Shown piece by piece: positions 21,952 through 33,098 of a stretch of 64,000 nucleotides of DNA. Source of the DNA: Ascarosepion bandense (Eukaryota; Mollusca; Cephalopoda; Sepiida; Sepiidae); NCBI GenBank assembly GCA_037127315.1, contig JBBBDQ010001684.1:5582501-5646500 (forward strand). The letters run 5' to 3'. The notes beneath the pieces are model-generated. The model was given only the letters and a program-made list of their open reading frames with translations, was not told the origin of the DNA and searched no databases. Position 1 is the first letter of the stretch. Every line of letters begins with the position of its first letter. A program made the position numbers and the translations under genes.

Positions 21952-23194
21952 ACACATCACTCAATAAGTCCTGATATATAGATGGCGCCACTAATAAAAA
22001 AAATCCATACGATTTTTATGAAGTACTAACCTTCAAATGGCACGTGACAAAATTTAGGCCCAATCGGATTGTTAGTTTACAAATCTAAGTGAAGCTGCTG
22101 TTGCAATCTTCAAAAGAATGGAAACATCTGAATTGTGTGTGTTGAAAAAGCATTGCTTTCTGATGAAAAAAAATACTGTTCAAGTAAAGCTATGGCTAAA
22201 TAAGTGTTATTCGGTCTCTGTTACGTCGGGAACAACGGTTAAGAGGTGGAATGTTGACTTTAAACGCAGTTGTACAGACACAAATTATGCTAAACGCTCA
22301 GGTCGCCCTAAATCAGCAATTGTCCCGGGAAACACCAAAAACATCCACAACATCATTATGGGCGATCATAAATTGAAGTTGCGTGAGATAGCAGAGGGGT
22401 TGAACATATCAGAAGGCAGTGTATTCATCATGTTGCATGAACATTTGTCAGTGAGAAAGCTGTGTTCAAAGTGGGTACCGCGTTTGCTCACAATGGATAA
22501 AAAACAACAACACATCGATGATTCAGAGTGTTGTTTGCAGCTGTTTCAATGCAACATAAAGGAGCGTTTTCAAACATACGTGACAATGGGTGAAACAAGG
22601 ATCCACTACTTCACTTCAGAGTCAAATCGGCAGTCATCTGAGTGGACAGCAGCAGGTAAAACCGTATATGGCGACCAATGTCGCAAAAATCAGCAGACAA
22701 GGTTTTGGCTTCCGTATTTTGGGATGCACAAAGTATTTTGTTCATAGTTTACCTTGAGAAAGGAAGAACCATCAATAGGGAATATTATATAACATTATTG
22801 GTGCGTTTGAAGAAAGAAATGGCCCCAAAACGGTCACAAATAAAAAAAATGTGATCTTTCATCAAGACAACGCACCGTGTCACATCGATCGCAACAATAG
22901 CAAAATTACAGGAATTCGAATTGCTTCCGCATCCCTATACTCCAGATCTGCCCCTAGCGGTTGTTTGCTGACCCCAAAAGAATGCACCAGTGAAGGAGAT
23001 TTTGCTCCAATGAAGAAGTGATATTGGAAACTGAGGCGTATTTTAAGACCAAAGAGAAATTTTTCTACAAAAAAGGCACTGAATTGTTAGAGAAGCGATG
23101 GAATCAGTGTATCACCCTAGAAGGAGAGTACCTTGAATTGTGCCCAAAATTTGTTGTTTTATTGCTTAGACCTGGAATTTATTGAGTGATGTGT
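21952..23194 (+). mobile_element. Mariner-like DNA transposon, 1243 bp
   Basis: Terminal inverted repeats begin ACACATCACTCAATAAG at 21952 and end in the reverse complement of ACACATCACTCAATAA at 23194. Both sides are flanked by TA (21950-21951 and 23195-23196), the mariner target site. The length is the usual 1.25-1.3 kb for an autonomous mariner. The interior holds a broken transposase on the plus strand. The ends look intact, so the element could only be moved by an external transposase. Confidence 0.9.
22118..23130 (+). pseudogene. Mariner transposase, multiply frameshifted
   Basis: The first frame (22118-22747, 209 residues) has the paired helix-turn-helix DNA-binding region: 'KKNTVQVKLWLNKCYS', then 'TTVKRWNVDFKRS', 'RSGRPKSA', 'KLKLREIAEGLNISEGSV', and the linker 'RKLCSKWVPRLLT'. 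It then enters the catalytic domain. The first catalytic aspartate is expected in a 'TMDETWIH'-like motif but reads TMGETRIH, so it is lost. The reading frame slips near 22690. 'YLEKGRTIN' appears in another frame at about 22750. 'FHQDNAPCH', with the second aspartate, is intact at about 22858-22884 in a further frame. The third site, 'YSPDLAPSD'-like near 22940, is also frameshifted. The C-terminal 'KRWNQCITLEGEYL' ends it near 23135. Full-length family members have about 345 residues. This copy cannot be active. Confidence 0.9.
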
Positions 23195-23196
23195 TA

Positions 23197-26100
23197 CTAC
23201 ATTGGATGAATAAAAATAAGAAACAACTTCGTTAAATGATATTTCTAATGTTAATTGATGACTTTTATTTTTATTTTCTGACATTTTTTATGTTATAAAC
23301 AGTCTTTGAGATTTGAAAAATAAATCACTCGAGCGGCGGTCGAGAGCGAGGGAAAATTTACTCGCCCCAAAATCATTTTACTGACCGACTCCATTTTCTT
23401 AATAGTCGCCTAATGTAAACATAGCGTGAATCGCTGACGGAAAACAAAAAAATGAAATTTTAATTAAACTTCAGAACGTGTTAGAAAGGATTTAAGAAAT
23501 TTAAAAAATAATAACAATAAAATTTGATCTTTTCTCTTAATTATAACATAAACATTTTGATGATAAAATTTTGTTTTAATTGTGTGAGCCCTTTTAACAT
23601 CATGATATACTGCTGTTGTTTTTTTTTGGGGGGGCAATTGAGTGGAGGTACATAATTCGTAGTTTCTTTCTTCTATTTGACTATAACCTCCATCTCATAG
23701 ATGATAAAAAAAATAACAAATCTGATTTTCTCAACAATTTTCTGTAAAAAATTACTTGTATAGTTTGTTTTTCGGTGCGTGGTTGAAAGAAGTATGTGTA
23801 TTTTTTTTTCTTTCTTTCAAATGTTTGTTTTTACTTTTCGTCAGTGGGGAGCAAATATAGATGTTCAGTCAAGGATACTATTTTTCCATAAGAGTTTCTA
23901 AAAATCTGTGAGCGTCTTTAATCTGGGGGACAGTGACATTTTGGCTCCAGTCTGAAAGCGTTAATTAAACGAATGTTTACACTGACCGGGGCGATAAAAG
24001 CGAGACAGGAGCTTGTAAATCTAAATTCCATTTGTCAGATCTTGCTTCGATGATACCAGAATGCCACTGTCTTTTGTTCAACCACACATTTAGACGTAAA
24101 TGCATAAGATCAAATGTTCAATAATGTCATTGTAGATCATTCTAAATAGCTTGTGAATCTTCAATGGCATACTTTTGGGTTGCAAAAGGAATCAGATTTC
24201 GTTTTTCTCTATTTGAAAAGACACGTTTATTTGGCTGATTTTTAATCTACCACGGGCGAGAAAACCCATAGACTTTAATTGCCCAATTTAGTCGATCGGT
24301 CGAGTGTAAACTCAAAGGCTGGAATATTTGATTCCAACCAATGAGTTTCTTATAATTATTTATATTTAAAAGTTTTTTAAAAGAAGTGCTAAGAAGGAAA
24401 CAGCTAGGGTTGATGAGTTAGTTATTGTAGATATTTCAGCTTTAACTCTAAAAAGAAATAATGTGCATCAATAAATTATAGAAGCACCAATTCTCGATAA
24501 TTTTTTTTTTTTTAGTTTTATTGAATTAGTTTCAGGACAAATTTACAAGATTTTCTAATAAAATAATAATTTCAGGCAGTCTTTTATGAAAATAAATAAA
24601 AATATTTGTCATGAACCGCAATTTTAAAAATATTCACGGTCTATAGAAATGTGAGTGTGCGTGTGTCTGGAGTTCGATGACCGACCCACTAATATATTTA
24701 TAAAGTTTTCTAAGAAAATATCTAATTCAATAGATAATTCCTTAAATAATGAATGAGGGCTAAACTTTCATTTCAGTTGGATAATTCACAGATTTTTAAA
24801 AGGTTCTTGCTTTCATTTCGGAATTTCATTTATTTGAGCGATAACTATAATAACTTTTGGAAAATCGTTTGTATTGATAAATGAACTTTGACCTAATGTG
24901 GGTAAGAATCTTTGGCTTATGTTGAATAATGAATTTTTTATTTTTTCTAATCATTTTCTTTCAATTGACCTTTGACTCAAAGAATTTGAAAGTGCTTATC
25001 TTGTGTTTAGTAGTAAAATACTAATTTGGGGGGTATTTACCCCAACAAATTAATCTTGACGCTAAGTGGTGAGTAATATTTCTTACTTTAAGTTTATTAA
25101 AAATGTTCTTCAATTATTAGGAATTACTTTTTCTTCTTACCTTCTGGGTTATGGGTTATGATAAATGAATGCATTGCGTTGAATACGAAATTAAAAGTAA
25201 CTCTCTTCTCGTCACTGCTTACTAATTTCGCAATCCAGTGTGAAATTTAATTTTAACCAATAGGGAAAAGGATTGACCTCGTTCTGAAGGAAAAAGACAA
25301 AGCCAAATTTCGCAACCCGCTGTTAATTATTTTCTAACAAATGAAAGAGAGCGATTAACAAAACTGAGAGAAGTTAATAAGCCTGTGTGAAAAAGAATCT
25401 TTTCATATATATAGAAATAAAGAAAGTGAAATCAGTCAGAGGGAAGCAAAGATCAGAAACGACACCGCCACGATGTAACAAAAGAAATTTAAATGCGCTT
25501 AACCGGATATAAGATCTCGTCGATACACATTCGTTTTCCTTTTCCTTCTAGTGTGATATTTTCCTTTATATCTTCTTCATTCTCACCATTCTCGCCGTCA
25601 ACAAAGAAGAAAAAGACAACAACAAAAGTATGATACTTCAAATGACTCCTAAAAATTAACGTCGATGAGTACAATTTTCTTTTATTGCTTTACCTTCCTT
25701 TTCACTTTCTCGCCGCTCACAGAAAGAAAAAAAGTAACATAGACTTTTTTACTACACTGTTAACCTTTGTCTGTATAAGTACATTTTGCGACAATTATGA
25801 ATTCTGAAATCATTTAACTCCGTACAACCTTTCCCCTTTGAACATTTACACAGTTAATAATTTTTCTTTCTACAAAATTGATGTTATTCTCTTCTGTTAA
25901 TAAATTTCCATCTAAAAATACAAACGAAAGACTTTTATTCTTCCAAACTTCTGATGATAATAATCCTATAGCACACAAAAATATTAATCATCTATTTCCC
26001 GAATATTTAGCGTCAATGTCGATTGTAATTTCGTTAAAATAGTTTTTTATACTTTTCCATTCTAATGTTATCGACCTTTCTAGAACTGATTAAAAATTTA

Positions 26101-26405
26101 TGTTCTAATCTTTGGTTCATGTGCAAATTTAACATATTGTTTATATCCATATTTGCCTTTCTAGTGATAAATGACCCAATTTTATTGTTGCTGCTGCTAG
26201 AAGTATCCAAATGATTTCTTTTTTATATTTAGCAAATTTTTATGGTATCCTAGATTTAACGAGCTTTATAAACATTCAAATATATGTATCATAAAAACAT
26301 AGGTTTATGGTATGATATATTAATGAGTAAAAATTCTCAATATTAGATTGATAACGTATCCACCTGTATAAATTGAATTCACCTGTCACTACAGAGGAAA
26401 AAATA
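23197..26405. other. AT-rich non-coding DNA
   Basis: About 3.2 kb without recognised coding or transposon sequence. A less AT-rich patch at about 23325-23420 contains CACTCGAGCGGCGGTCGAGA, with two TCGAG words in a short palindromic setting. A poly-T/G run lies near 23620. The minus-strand frame at 25489-25674 shows a poly-V/F stretch and no known domain. Confidence 0.45.
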
Positions 26406-26409
26406 ACAG

Positions 26410-26665
26410 ACGTCCTTTGAATGGAAATTGTTTGCAAAACAATGTTATGTATCAAGCTACTGTAAAATCAATATATAACATGAAAAATATGTATAGGTAT
26501 AATACAATAACCCTAGCAATGGAGAAACTGCGCCAACAAAAATATTATATACACTAGCATTATAGCTCTTTCCAAACACTTATGTACAATTAAAAACAAA
26601 TGTCACTAGAATACCATGACAATTAAGGGAAAGAACATCAGTCTATAATAATAAATCCAGAAGCT
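26410..26665 (+). repeat. Duplicated block matching about 6590-7115
   Basis: The words GGAAATTGTTTGCAAAACAA, ATCAAGCTACTGTAAAATC and CATCAGTCTATAATAATAAA correspond to about 6602, 6632 and 7079. The middle is shorter here. Confidence 0.55.
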
Positions 26666-27103
26666 GTAAACTTTCCCCGAAGGAAAAATACTTATGCATA
26701 CTTTTCTAGCCCAACACAAATAAAATATAGATTTTTACTACGTTATTTAAAAAAAACACAAGAAAACGATTAACTTGTAAAATATCATCATCAATAATGC
26801 AAAATATATGTACTAAAAGCAATGCAGATGGAGTGAAATTTTCAGACAAATCCAATAATTTAAACAAAACAATATAATAACCAACCTCTAAAAACATAAA
26901 GGTCTAAAATGCAATCAAACAGATTAATAAAATAATTACAGAAATCGTTACCCACAATCAAATAAACGTTGAGATAATAGAATATATCTTAGTACCAATA
27001 ATGCTCTATTGTTCAGCATAAATAGTCAAAACTAAGCACACCATAAACAACCTGAAGGTGCGTTCACGCATGAAACAGACTGCCATTGTTTACCAAGAAT
27101 CCC

Positions 27104-27105
<2 letters not shown>

Positions 27106-27145
<40 letters not shown>
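27106..27145. repeat. (TA)n microsatellite
   Basis: About 20 TA units, immediately left of a tRNA-like segment. Confidence 0.9.
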
Positions 27146-27146
<1 letters not shown>

Positions 27147-27148
<2 letters not shown>

Positions 27149-27269
27149 CAGACAAATCTGTTTCGCTGTATCACAGCTCTTCAGTACGGTTAGACATCCG
27201 ATTGCTTTTACCCAGAATTGAAACCCGACCGAATAATTAGAGTCAGTCGGCGATTCTACCTCTTAGCTA

Positions 27270-27275
<6 letters not shown>
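27147..27275 (-). repeat. tRNA-derived SINE head between TA runs
   Basis: On the minus strand, starting near 27275, TAGCTAAGAGG matches the polymerase III A box well. GGGTTTCAATTCTGG about 35 bases later is a B box with one extra T. The segment is about 130 bp and bounded on both sides by TA microsatellites. It is probably a SINE; tRNA-derived SINE families are known from octopuses. Confidence 0.55.

Positions 27276-27326
<51 letters not shown>
27275..27326. repeat. (TA)n microsatellite
   Basis: About 26 TA units followed by a degenerate TG tract that matches copy A at about 890-920. Confidence 0.9.
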
Positions 27327-27329
<3 letters not shown>

Positions 27330-27753
27330 TGTACGTGTGCGTGTATTTGTATCTTCATGTGTGTGTGAGCAGATTACATTTACGTAAATATATTTTACCA
27401 TAGTTAAATTCTAGTTGATATTATGTCTGTTTGACGGGTAGAATCCTACTGTTTCAACCTCTATGTATTTGACCTTCTTCACTTATTGGTAAGATTAGGC
27501 GATTTTTGAAGTGAATTTCATATTAATTCAACGGGCGGAGATTGTTCGCATTCCCCTGTCCATACTCAGAAATATTAGTATCATCGAATTCTTGCCAATT
27601 AATTGATTTTTTTAAAATCACCAATGGAAACAATGTATATTTATTAAACCATTTGTCATCACATCGGGAAGGCAAAATAAATACACGCCCTTTTTTTAAA
27701 AAGATTTCAACTACAAGGCAACTGTATCGTCTGAATTTCTGCAAGGTATCTAG

Positions 27754-28005
27754 TCACCTGGAGAACCGAATTCTTCTTCCTTTTATGTTCTGTGTCCTTT
27801 CAGGGCGTGGGCGATCATGGTCGTCCACAACTTCCTGTCGGTTGCACTTCTTTTTCTTATTTCTCTTAAACTCTGTTCTGCCATATATTTGCTGAAAGCC
27901 ATTGCTCCCTTGTCCGTCTTTCCTTCCATCCTCCCTGTGTAGACTCTTCTTCATCTTTGTAGAGATAGGCCAGCCTTCACTGCCATACAGGATGACAGAT
28001 ATCAC
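27754..28005 (-). pseudogene. RTE-like LINE 3' end, paralogue of 1530-1800
   Basis: The minus-strand frame has 'ILYGSEGWPISTKMKKSLHR' at the start, matching the LINE motif before the RRMLRI block. It then jumps to 'GFQQIYGRTEFKRNKKK' and a degraded end where the family's GHGT is expected. The internal deletion matches that in the 1542-1793 fragment, so the two derive from one broken insertion by duplication. It encodes no functional protein. Confidence 0.6.
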
Positions 28006-29116
28006 GTTACAGTCATTACTCTTAGAAAATTTTAATCTTCTGAACTGAATAAACGATTCAGTTTGGAAATTTCAGGTTATGAGTTATACGATAGATACTG
28101 GAAGAAAGCCGTAGAATAAGACTACCAATATGTTATAAACATCAAGCTAACGATATTTGTCTGGAATGATTAATGTATAACAATTACTCATCTAAGAAAT
28201 TCAGACAATCTTGTGTCATTGGTCGTTTTGTTGTACAGAATAAACGCTAAATTCGATCGCCAATTTTTCACGCAGTAGATAAGTTAACGTATTCTTGCAA
28301 CGAATAAGATATTGCTTTTGACATCTGTCGCACATCCATTGTTACATGACAAAACAGTTATATTCTTCTAAATGACATACCAATGCAAGAATTTGCTATT
28401 TTTCAGCAAGGTGATAATGTTCATAATTCTTGCACATGCTGAATAAGGCCTGTCAGTCACAGCTGGACCGTTTGTCATCGCTGCCTTTTTCTATATAAAA
28501 GCAAGAGACTATATCTTCCACAACAAACTAATATTGGTCCCGGAAAGATCTTCACGCGTTTTGTCTACGGTAAATATTACCTAAGATCTTTATGCAAATT
28601 CATTGTTTGGTTAACGTTAAAGCGAACGTACACGATGATTATCAAGTTTGTCTGCACGATAAATATAATCTAATAGAATTAAGATTATAGAATTATAAAT
28701 GCATTAAACGAGGAAAAGTTGTCAGCCTGAGAATTTTTGAGAAGGTAATGGAGGTTTCTAGGCTGGGAAACTTGAAGAAGACAATGAAAGTCCCCAAACT
28801 TGGAATCTTGGTGATGACAATGCAAAAGAAATGCTAGGAAAATTAAGTTCTAGGATTCTATTTGTATTAAAATTATTTTACTCACTGTTGAAAAAAAACA
28901 TATCTGGTGTGAATTACCGAAAGAAAATGTCGCCTAATATGGGTTATCGAAAGGGATTCTATTTTGGTATCCAATTGAAATGTGGTAAAATGAAGACTAT
29001 GTGCAGTTTATCAACATGCAAAGCGTTCCAAAAGATTAAAAAACTCAGTGAACGTTTTTTTAAAAAAGATCTATTTTTTAGGAGGTACGCACTTGGCAAT
29101 TTTTGACGATTAACAT

Positions 29117-29225
29117 TAATTCACTCATTCTACGCCAATCAGAATCGAACCCACTTTTCTGTTTTACACACAAAAACATGTGGTATTCTAACTATCAGAC
29201 AAACATTTCACTTCGACCGGTCTAA
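29117..29225 (-). repeat. tRNA-derived SINE head
   Basis: On the minus strand GGGTTCGATTCTGA is a near-perfect B box, and TGTCTGATAGTTAGAATAC upstream is a plausible A box with an anticodon-stem-like CACATG...GTGTGT between. The decayed counterpart is at 4846-4960. No intact tRNA gene is implied, because the acceptor arm is not conserved. Confidence 0.55.
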
Positions 29226-29389
29226 CCTCTGCGTCAACGCTAATTCCGTCTCCTTTCTATTTTTTGTTCATAAAAGCAACATTCATCTTTTAGCGCTGAA
29301 GAAAATTTCAAGTTACGATAACCCTAGACATATTCTTGAATTTTCAAACTAAATTATTTTGTCACCCATTACACACAGTTATGAACATA

Positions 29390-30935
29390 TGAGAAGGACG
29401 GTAGAAATCTTACTTATTTTTCCTCATACGTTTTTGTCGGATTCTGATCCGTATTAGATCTACAGTTGCCCTCAAACAATTTTACGGAGTATGTAATTAG
29501 ATACGCGGAATTACAGCAGGTATGACGTCTTCTTCAAAGCTCCTGAAAATTTTACGACCTTTTATAACGTAAATATGAAGTCTGTTTTTTATTCTATTTC
29601 AATATAAATGTGAATTTTTCATGTTATTATAATTTAATTTATCTATTTCTCTTTTAATGATCCTGATTGTTTAATCAACTAGTTTTCATATCTACATTAT
29701 TTCTTAAAGACTACGATATTTGTTGTGGTTAACAATAAATATTTTCATTTAGTTCAGTGAATAACTGAATAATATACAGATGCTGTATTTTGAAAGTGAA
29801 GTTTTTATTCTTTTATTAATCCACTTACTGTTATATCTTTTGTTGTTTATGTTGTCATAGTGTTTGTTATGCTATTACTCACTTATAATCATTAATTATT
29901 AACATACATACTTGTATATTTTTAAGATAATTCGTTGTTTACATTATTATTTTTAATCTTTCAATTTTTCGGCCATTTTTGAGAGATTGACACATTTGTA
30001 AACAAAAGTTAATTCTTAGTTAAAAATCCCGCTAAAATAAAATATACATATATGATACATTATTTTAAGAACATTATCAAACTTAATCTGATTTACACAA
30101 ATATTACTTATTTATAACATAAAATTTAGAATAAAACTATTTCTTAAACACAGATTTGAACTTTCTAACCTTTCCACCGTATTTGAAATGTGTTGACAGA
30201 TTGACAGATGAAAGATAAGATAGGATCATTGACAGATGAGTGTATAGCGATCTCAAATGAGATAATTATACAATCATTTTGCTGTAAGTAGAAGAAACAC
30301 TGAAATGCATGACCTTTTAATGTACACATAAACATTACCATATAAAAAAAATTCAGATACACAAAAGAATATTAAAAATTATTTTAAAAATGCGAAAGCA
30401 CTACGATTGGTATTAAACTTTTCAATTTTTGATTAATAAATATAATCTTCACTTGATAAATTTATAAACTAACCACAACAAACATTTGACGTATTTTCAA
30501 AATATGAAACTTTATGAATTATGATAATTAAAAAAATGAAATGAATAGAGGCTCATCCCTTGTTTCCTGTTTAGGAAAAGGGTTTCCGGTTTCTTTTCTC
30601 TCCTCAGATTTTAAGAGTGATGCTGTCACGAGTTTTTTGGGGATGTTTAGATGATGGCAACTGAGAAGTTACTTAGATCAGCTGTTGAATATTATCGGGG
30701 TTATTGTAGTGCGATGTCGCGCATGGATTAGTGTTCTTGCAAATGCCTTCGATGGACAACCCTGAGGTCACATTATGCAGCAGTTTGCACCCTTCCTAGT
30801 TGCATTTAACGACCGACTGCTACTGCTACTCTAGACATCTCCTTACCGAAAAAAACTAAATCAAATAATCAAAGATTTAAAACTAAACCAGCTAATAAAA
30901 AAAACACCTTAACCCGTCAACATTTCTTTTTTTAA
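29390..30935. other. AT-rich non-coding DNA
   Basis: No gene recognised. A less AT-rich piece at about 30555-30835 stands out in composition and could be an unidentified repeat. It shows no ends or domain that I can name. Confidence 0.45.
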
Positions 30936-30939
30936 CGCC

Positions 30940-32378
30940 CGTGCTTATCCGTAACAACTTTTAGAATCGTTTCTATACGAAAGGTTCGTTGACATCCTGG
31001 CTCTCCGTAAAACATCAAACCTACAATTCCCTATTACGATTTCTCGTTTCCTGGATACCTTTTTTTTATCTATAGTAAAGACTCCAATGTTTACATGCAT
31101 AGCCTGGATGTTTATGTTAGTGAACATCTTCCTCTGGCTAGAGAGATCTCTGTTGAATCTCTCTCTCTCTCTCTCAGTCTCCCTCCCTCTCTGCTAATCT
31201 TAGTAAGTTATCTCTTCTTTCACTACCACTTCTCTTTATCTCTTAACTACTGCATTGTAGATAGTATTTCAAACAATATAGACAAGGCTATTTCCCTTCA
31301 TCCATTTGCTAATGTATTTGTGTTCGATGACTTCAATGCCCATCATACCAAATACCTAGAAAACTCTGTCATTGACCTTGCTGGAATTCAAACGCTGAAC
31401 TTCTCAGTCAGTCAATCTCTTACGCAAGTGGTTGATGAGTCCACACTTTTCCTCTGTACTCACAATTTGACACACTTCTTTTGTAGATCTCTTCCCTACA
31501 TCTATCTGAAATTCTTTCCATGTTATGCAGCTCTGTCCTCTTGGAAACTCTGATCATGCTATCGTGTCAGTAAATGTCCATTCAGAAAACTCCGACTAGC
31601 AGAATATCTTACTGCTACTAACGAGCAGACTAGGACTCGCTCTGGGACTTCCTTTGCCTCACTCTGTCAAATGACCTCAAATAGAATGCTCCTCTAAAGT
31701 CTCCTCCTGGAGCAAAGCCAGCATTGGTACTTTCAGCCCAGCTTGAAAGTTTGGAACTAAACCTCGTTTATCTCTTTGGTTCTCTCCTGCTTGTTCGGCT
31801 GCCATCGCCTACAGGACTCACTTCTTACGGCTTTACCGAAGCGACACATTTTCTCTGTTGTAATATAATTGGGTCCTAAATGATGCTAAGTTGCTAAGTT
31901 GTTGCTTGTTGACAGAATAAAACAGCGTATAACATTTCGCGCAAGTTTGGTTCCAAAGATTACTGGCGGCTCTGCAAGAGTGTACTGAACAACAGAAAAC
32001 ACTTGATATCTCCTCCATTCAATCAATTCTAAGTCCTCACATCTACAGCAGACAATGTCAAGCGCTTTGCTCGTAAATTCTCATCCAACTCTACAATTGA
32101 CCCCTCTGCAGTACTCACACCCAATTCCCCACCTAGAACTGATGCACAACTGAGTAATATATATATAACCCCATCTCTGATCTCTAACATAATTTCTAAG
32201 CTTTACTCACATAAGGCAAGCAAAGATTGTAGAATTTCAGTCATCGTCCTAAAAAATGGCCCCTGAGCTGGCTGTCTTCTCCAAACTCTATAACTATTGA
32301 GTTATTTTTCCTACTTTCCTGCTTGTTAGAACCTCTTCTGTGGTTCCTATTTCTAAGAACTTTCATCCGAATTCTGAT
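30940..32378 (+). pseudogene. Jockey/CR1-like LINE, endonuclease part
   Basis: The plus strand holds an APE-type endonuclease remnant. The frame at 31095-31553 includes 'DSISNNIDKAISLHPFANVF', then 'VFDDFNAHH' (the GDFN motif, with G changed to D), 'GIQTLNFSVSQSLTQVVD', and a frameshift. The 'GNSDHAIVSVNVH' block near 31545-31575 carries the SDH catalytic motif in another frame. A CT run (about 31160-31178) lies upstream. From about 32200 the RT N-terminal part begins ('SHKASKDCRISVIVLKNGP', then 'SSVVPISKN'). It stops at 32378, where an RTE-like LINE piece is inserted; the element resumes at 33099. It is dead but retains the order endonuclease then RT. Confidence 0.8.
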
Positions 32379-33098
32379 GAATACAGCGCGCAGGAGAATC
32401 AGGCCAGAGATAGGACAAGAACTGGAATTAGAAACGCGATATCTATGCCTATAATGTTATCAGAAAGGACAACAGAAATACAGAAGGACGTGTACCGTTG
32501 TTTTATCGACTACGCAAAGGCATTCGACAAAGTGTAAGGACCTGATATAGACGTTCAGCAATCTTGACATATTCGGGAAACAGATTAGCGTAATCAGGAA
32601 TCAGTACTGAATGCATCGTAATTAGTAAAAAAAAAGGCTAAAATGCCAAATACAAGTTGGGGGTAAATGTTTAAACAGGTGCAGAAATTTAAATACCTGG
32701 AAAGTCTTCTAACAGAGCACAGAATGTGCGATACATAGATCTAAAGGCGTATTGGCGTGGCCAAGGATCTATTCCACAAGCTGAGTAGGGTATTAGGAGT
32801 CAGGAAAATTTTACTATAAACAAAGAAATGAGTCAAAATTAGGAAAAGACTGCTGATGTTTTTCGGACATTTAATGAGTAAGGAATGCTTGGAAAATTGC
32901 ATGTTTATGGGATGGATAGAGGGGAAGAGAGACAAAGGAAGAAACGCATGACGTACTTGATGGACGTGAGCAGATAGATGCTGGAGCGGGGATTGAGTGG
33001 GATATCAAGAAAAGAAGTATTAAGATCGACAAGGACATGATCGCCTACATCCTGAAGGGACAGGATACACGAATAAAGACGAAGGAGAGCCCTCTGAT
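32379..33098 (+). pseudogene. RTE-like LINE fragment nested in another LINE
   Basis: The first part translates to an RT finger and palm region, 'RDRTRTGIRNAISMPIMLSE' followed by 'DVYRCFIDYAKAFDKV', with the first catalytic aspartate motif present ('IDYAKAFDKV'). A large deletion follows at about 32610-32640, removing the YADD region. The remaining sequence is the C-terminal part in mixed frames: a block near 32680-32760 ('FKYLESLLT' and following), a 'MLMFFGHLMSKECLENCMF'-like block, and an ending 'MIAYILKGQDT' near 33040-33075. It is flanked by TCTGAT at 32373-32378 and again at 33093-33098. It is 5'- and internally truncated. Confidence 0.75.

Larger units (their letters stand above)
26926..29390 (+). 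repeat. Segmental duplication, copy B (partner 607-5110)
   Basis: The counterpart of copy A in the same orientation, lacking its LTR, its A-rich tract and the 1.47-kb block. It has its own private insertion: a tRNA-like SINE head between two TA runs (27106-27326), where copy A has CA/TG repeats. Confidence 0.8.

Noticed and set aside
25489..25674. Small minus-strand gene with poly-V/F stretch
   Set aside because: Short, low-complexity, no domain, and no supporting context.
27058..27403. Frames with poly-(YI) runs
   Set aside because: Translation of TA microsatellites around a SINE head.
29117..29225. Functional tRNA gene
   Set aside because: A good B box but no convincing acceptor stem or full cloverleaf; better explained as a SINE head, with a decayed paralogue at 4846-4960.
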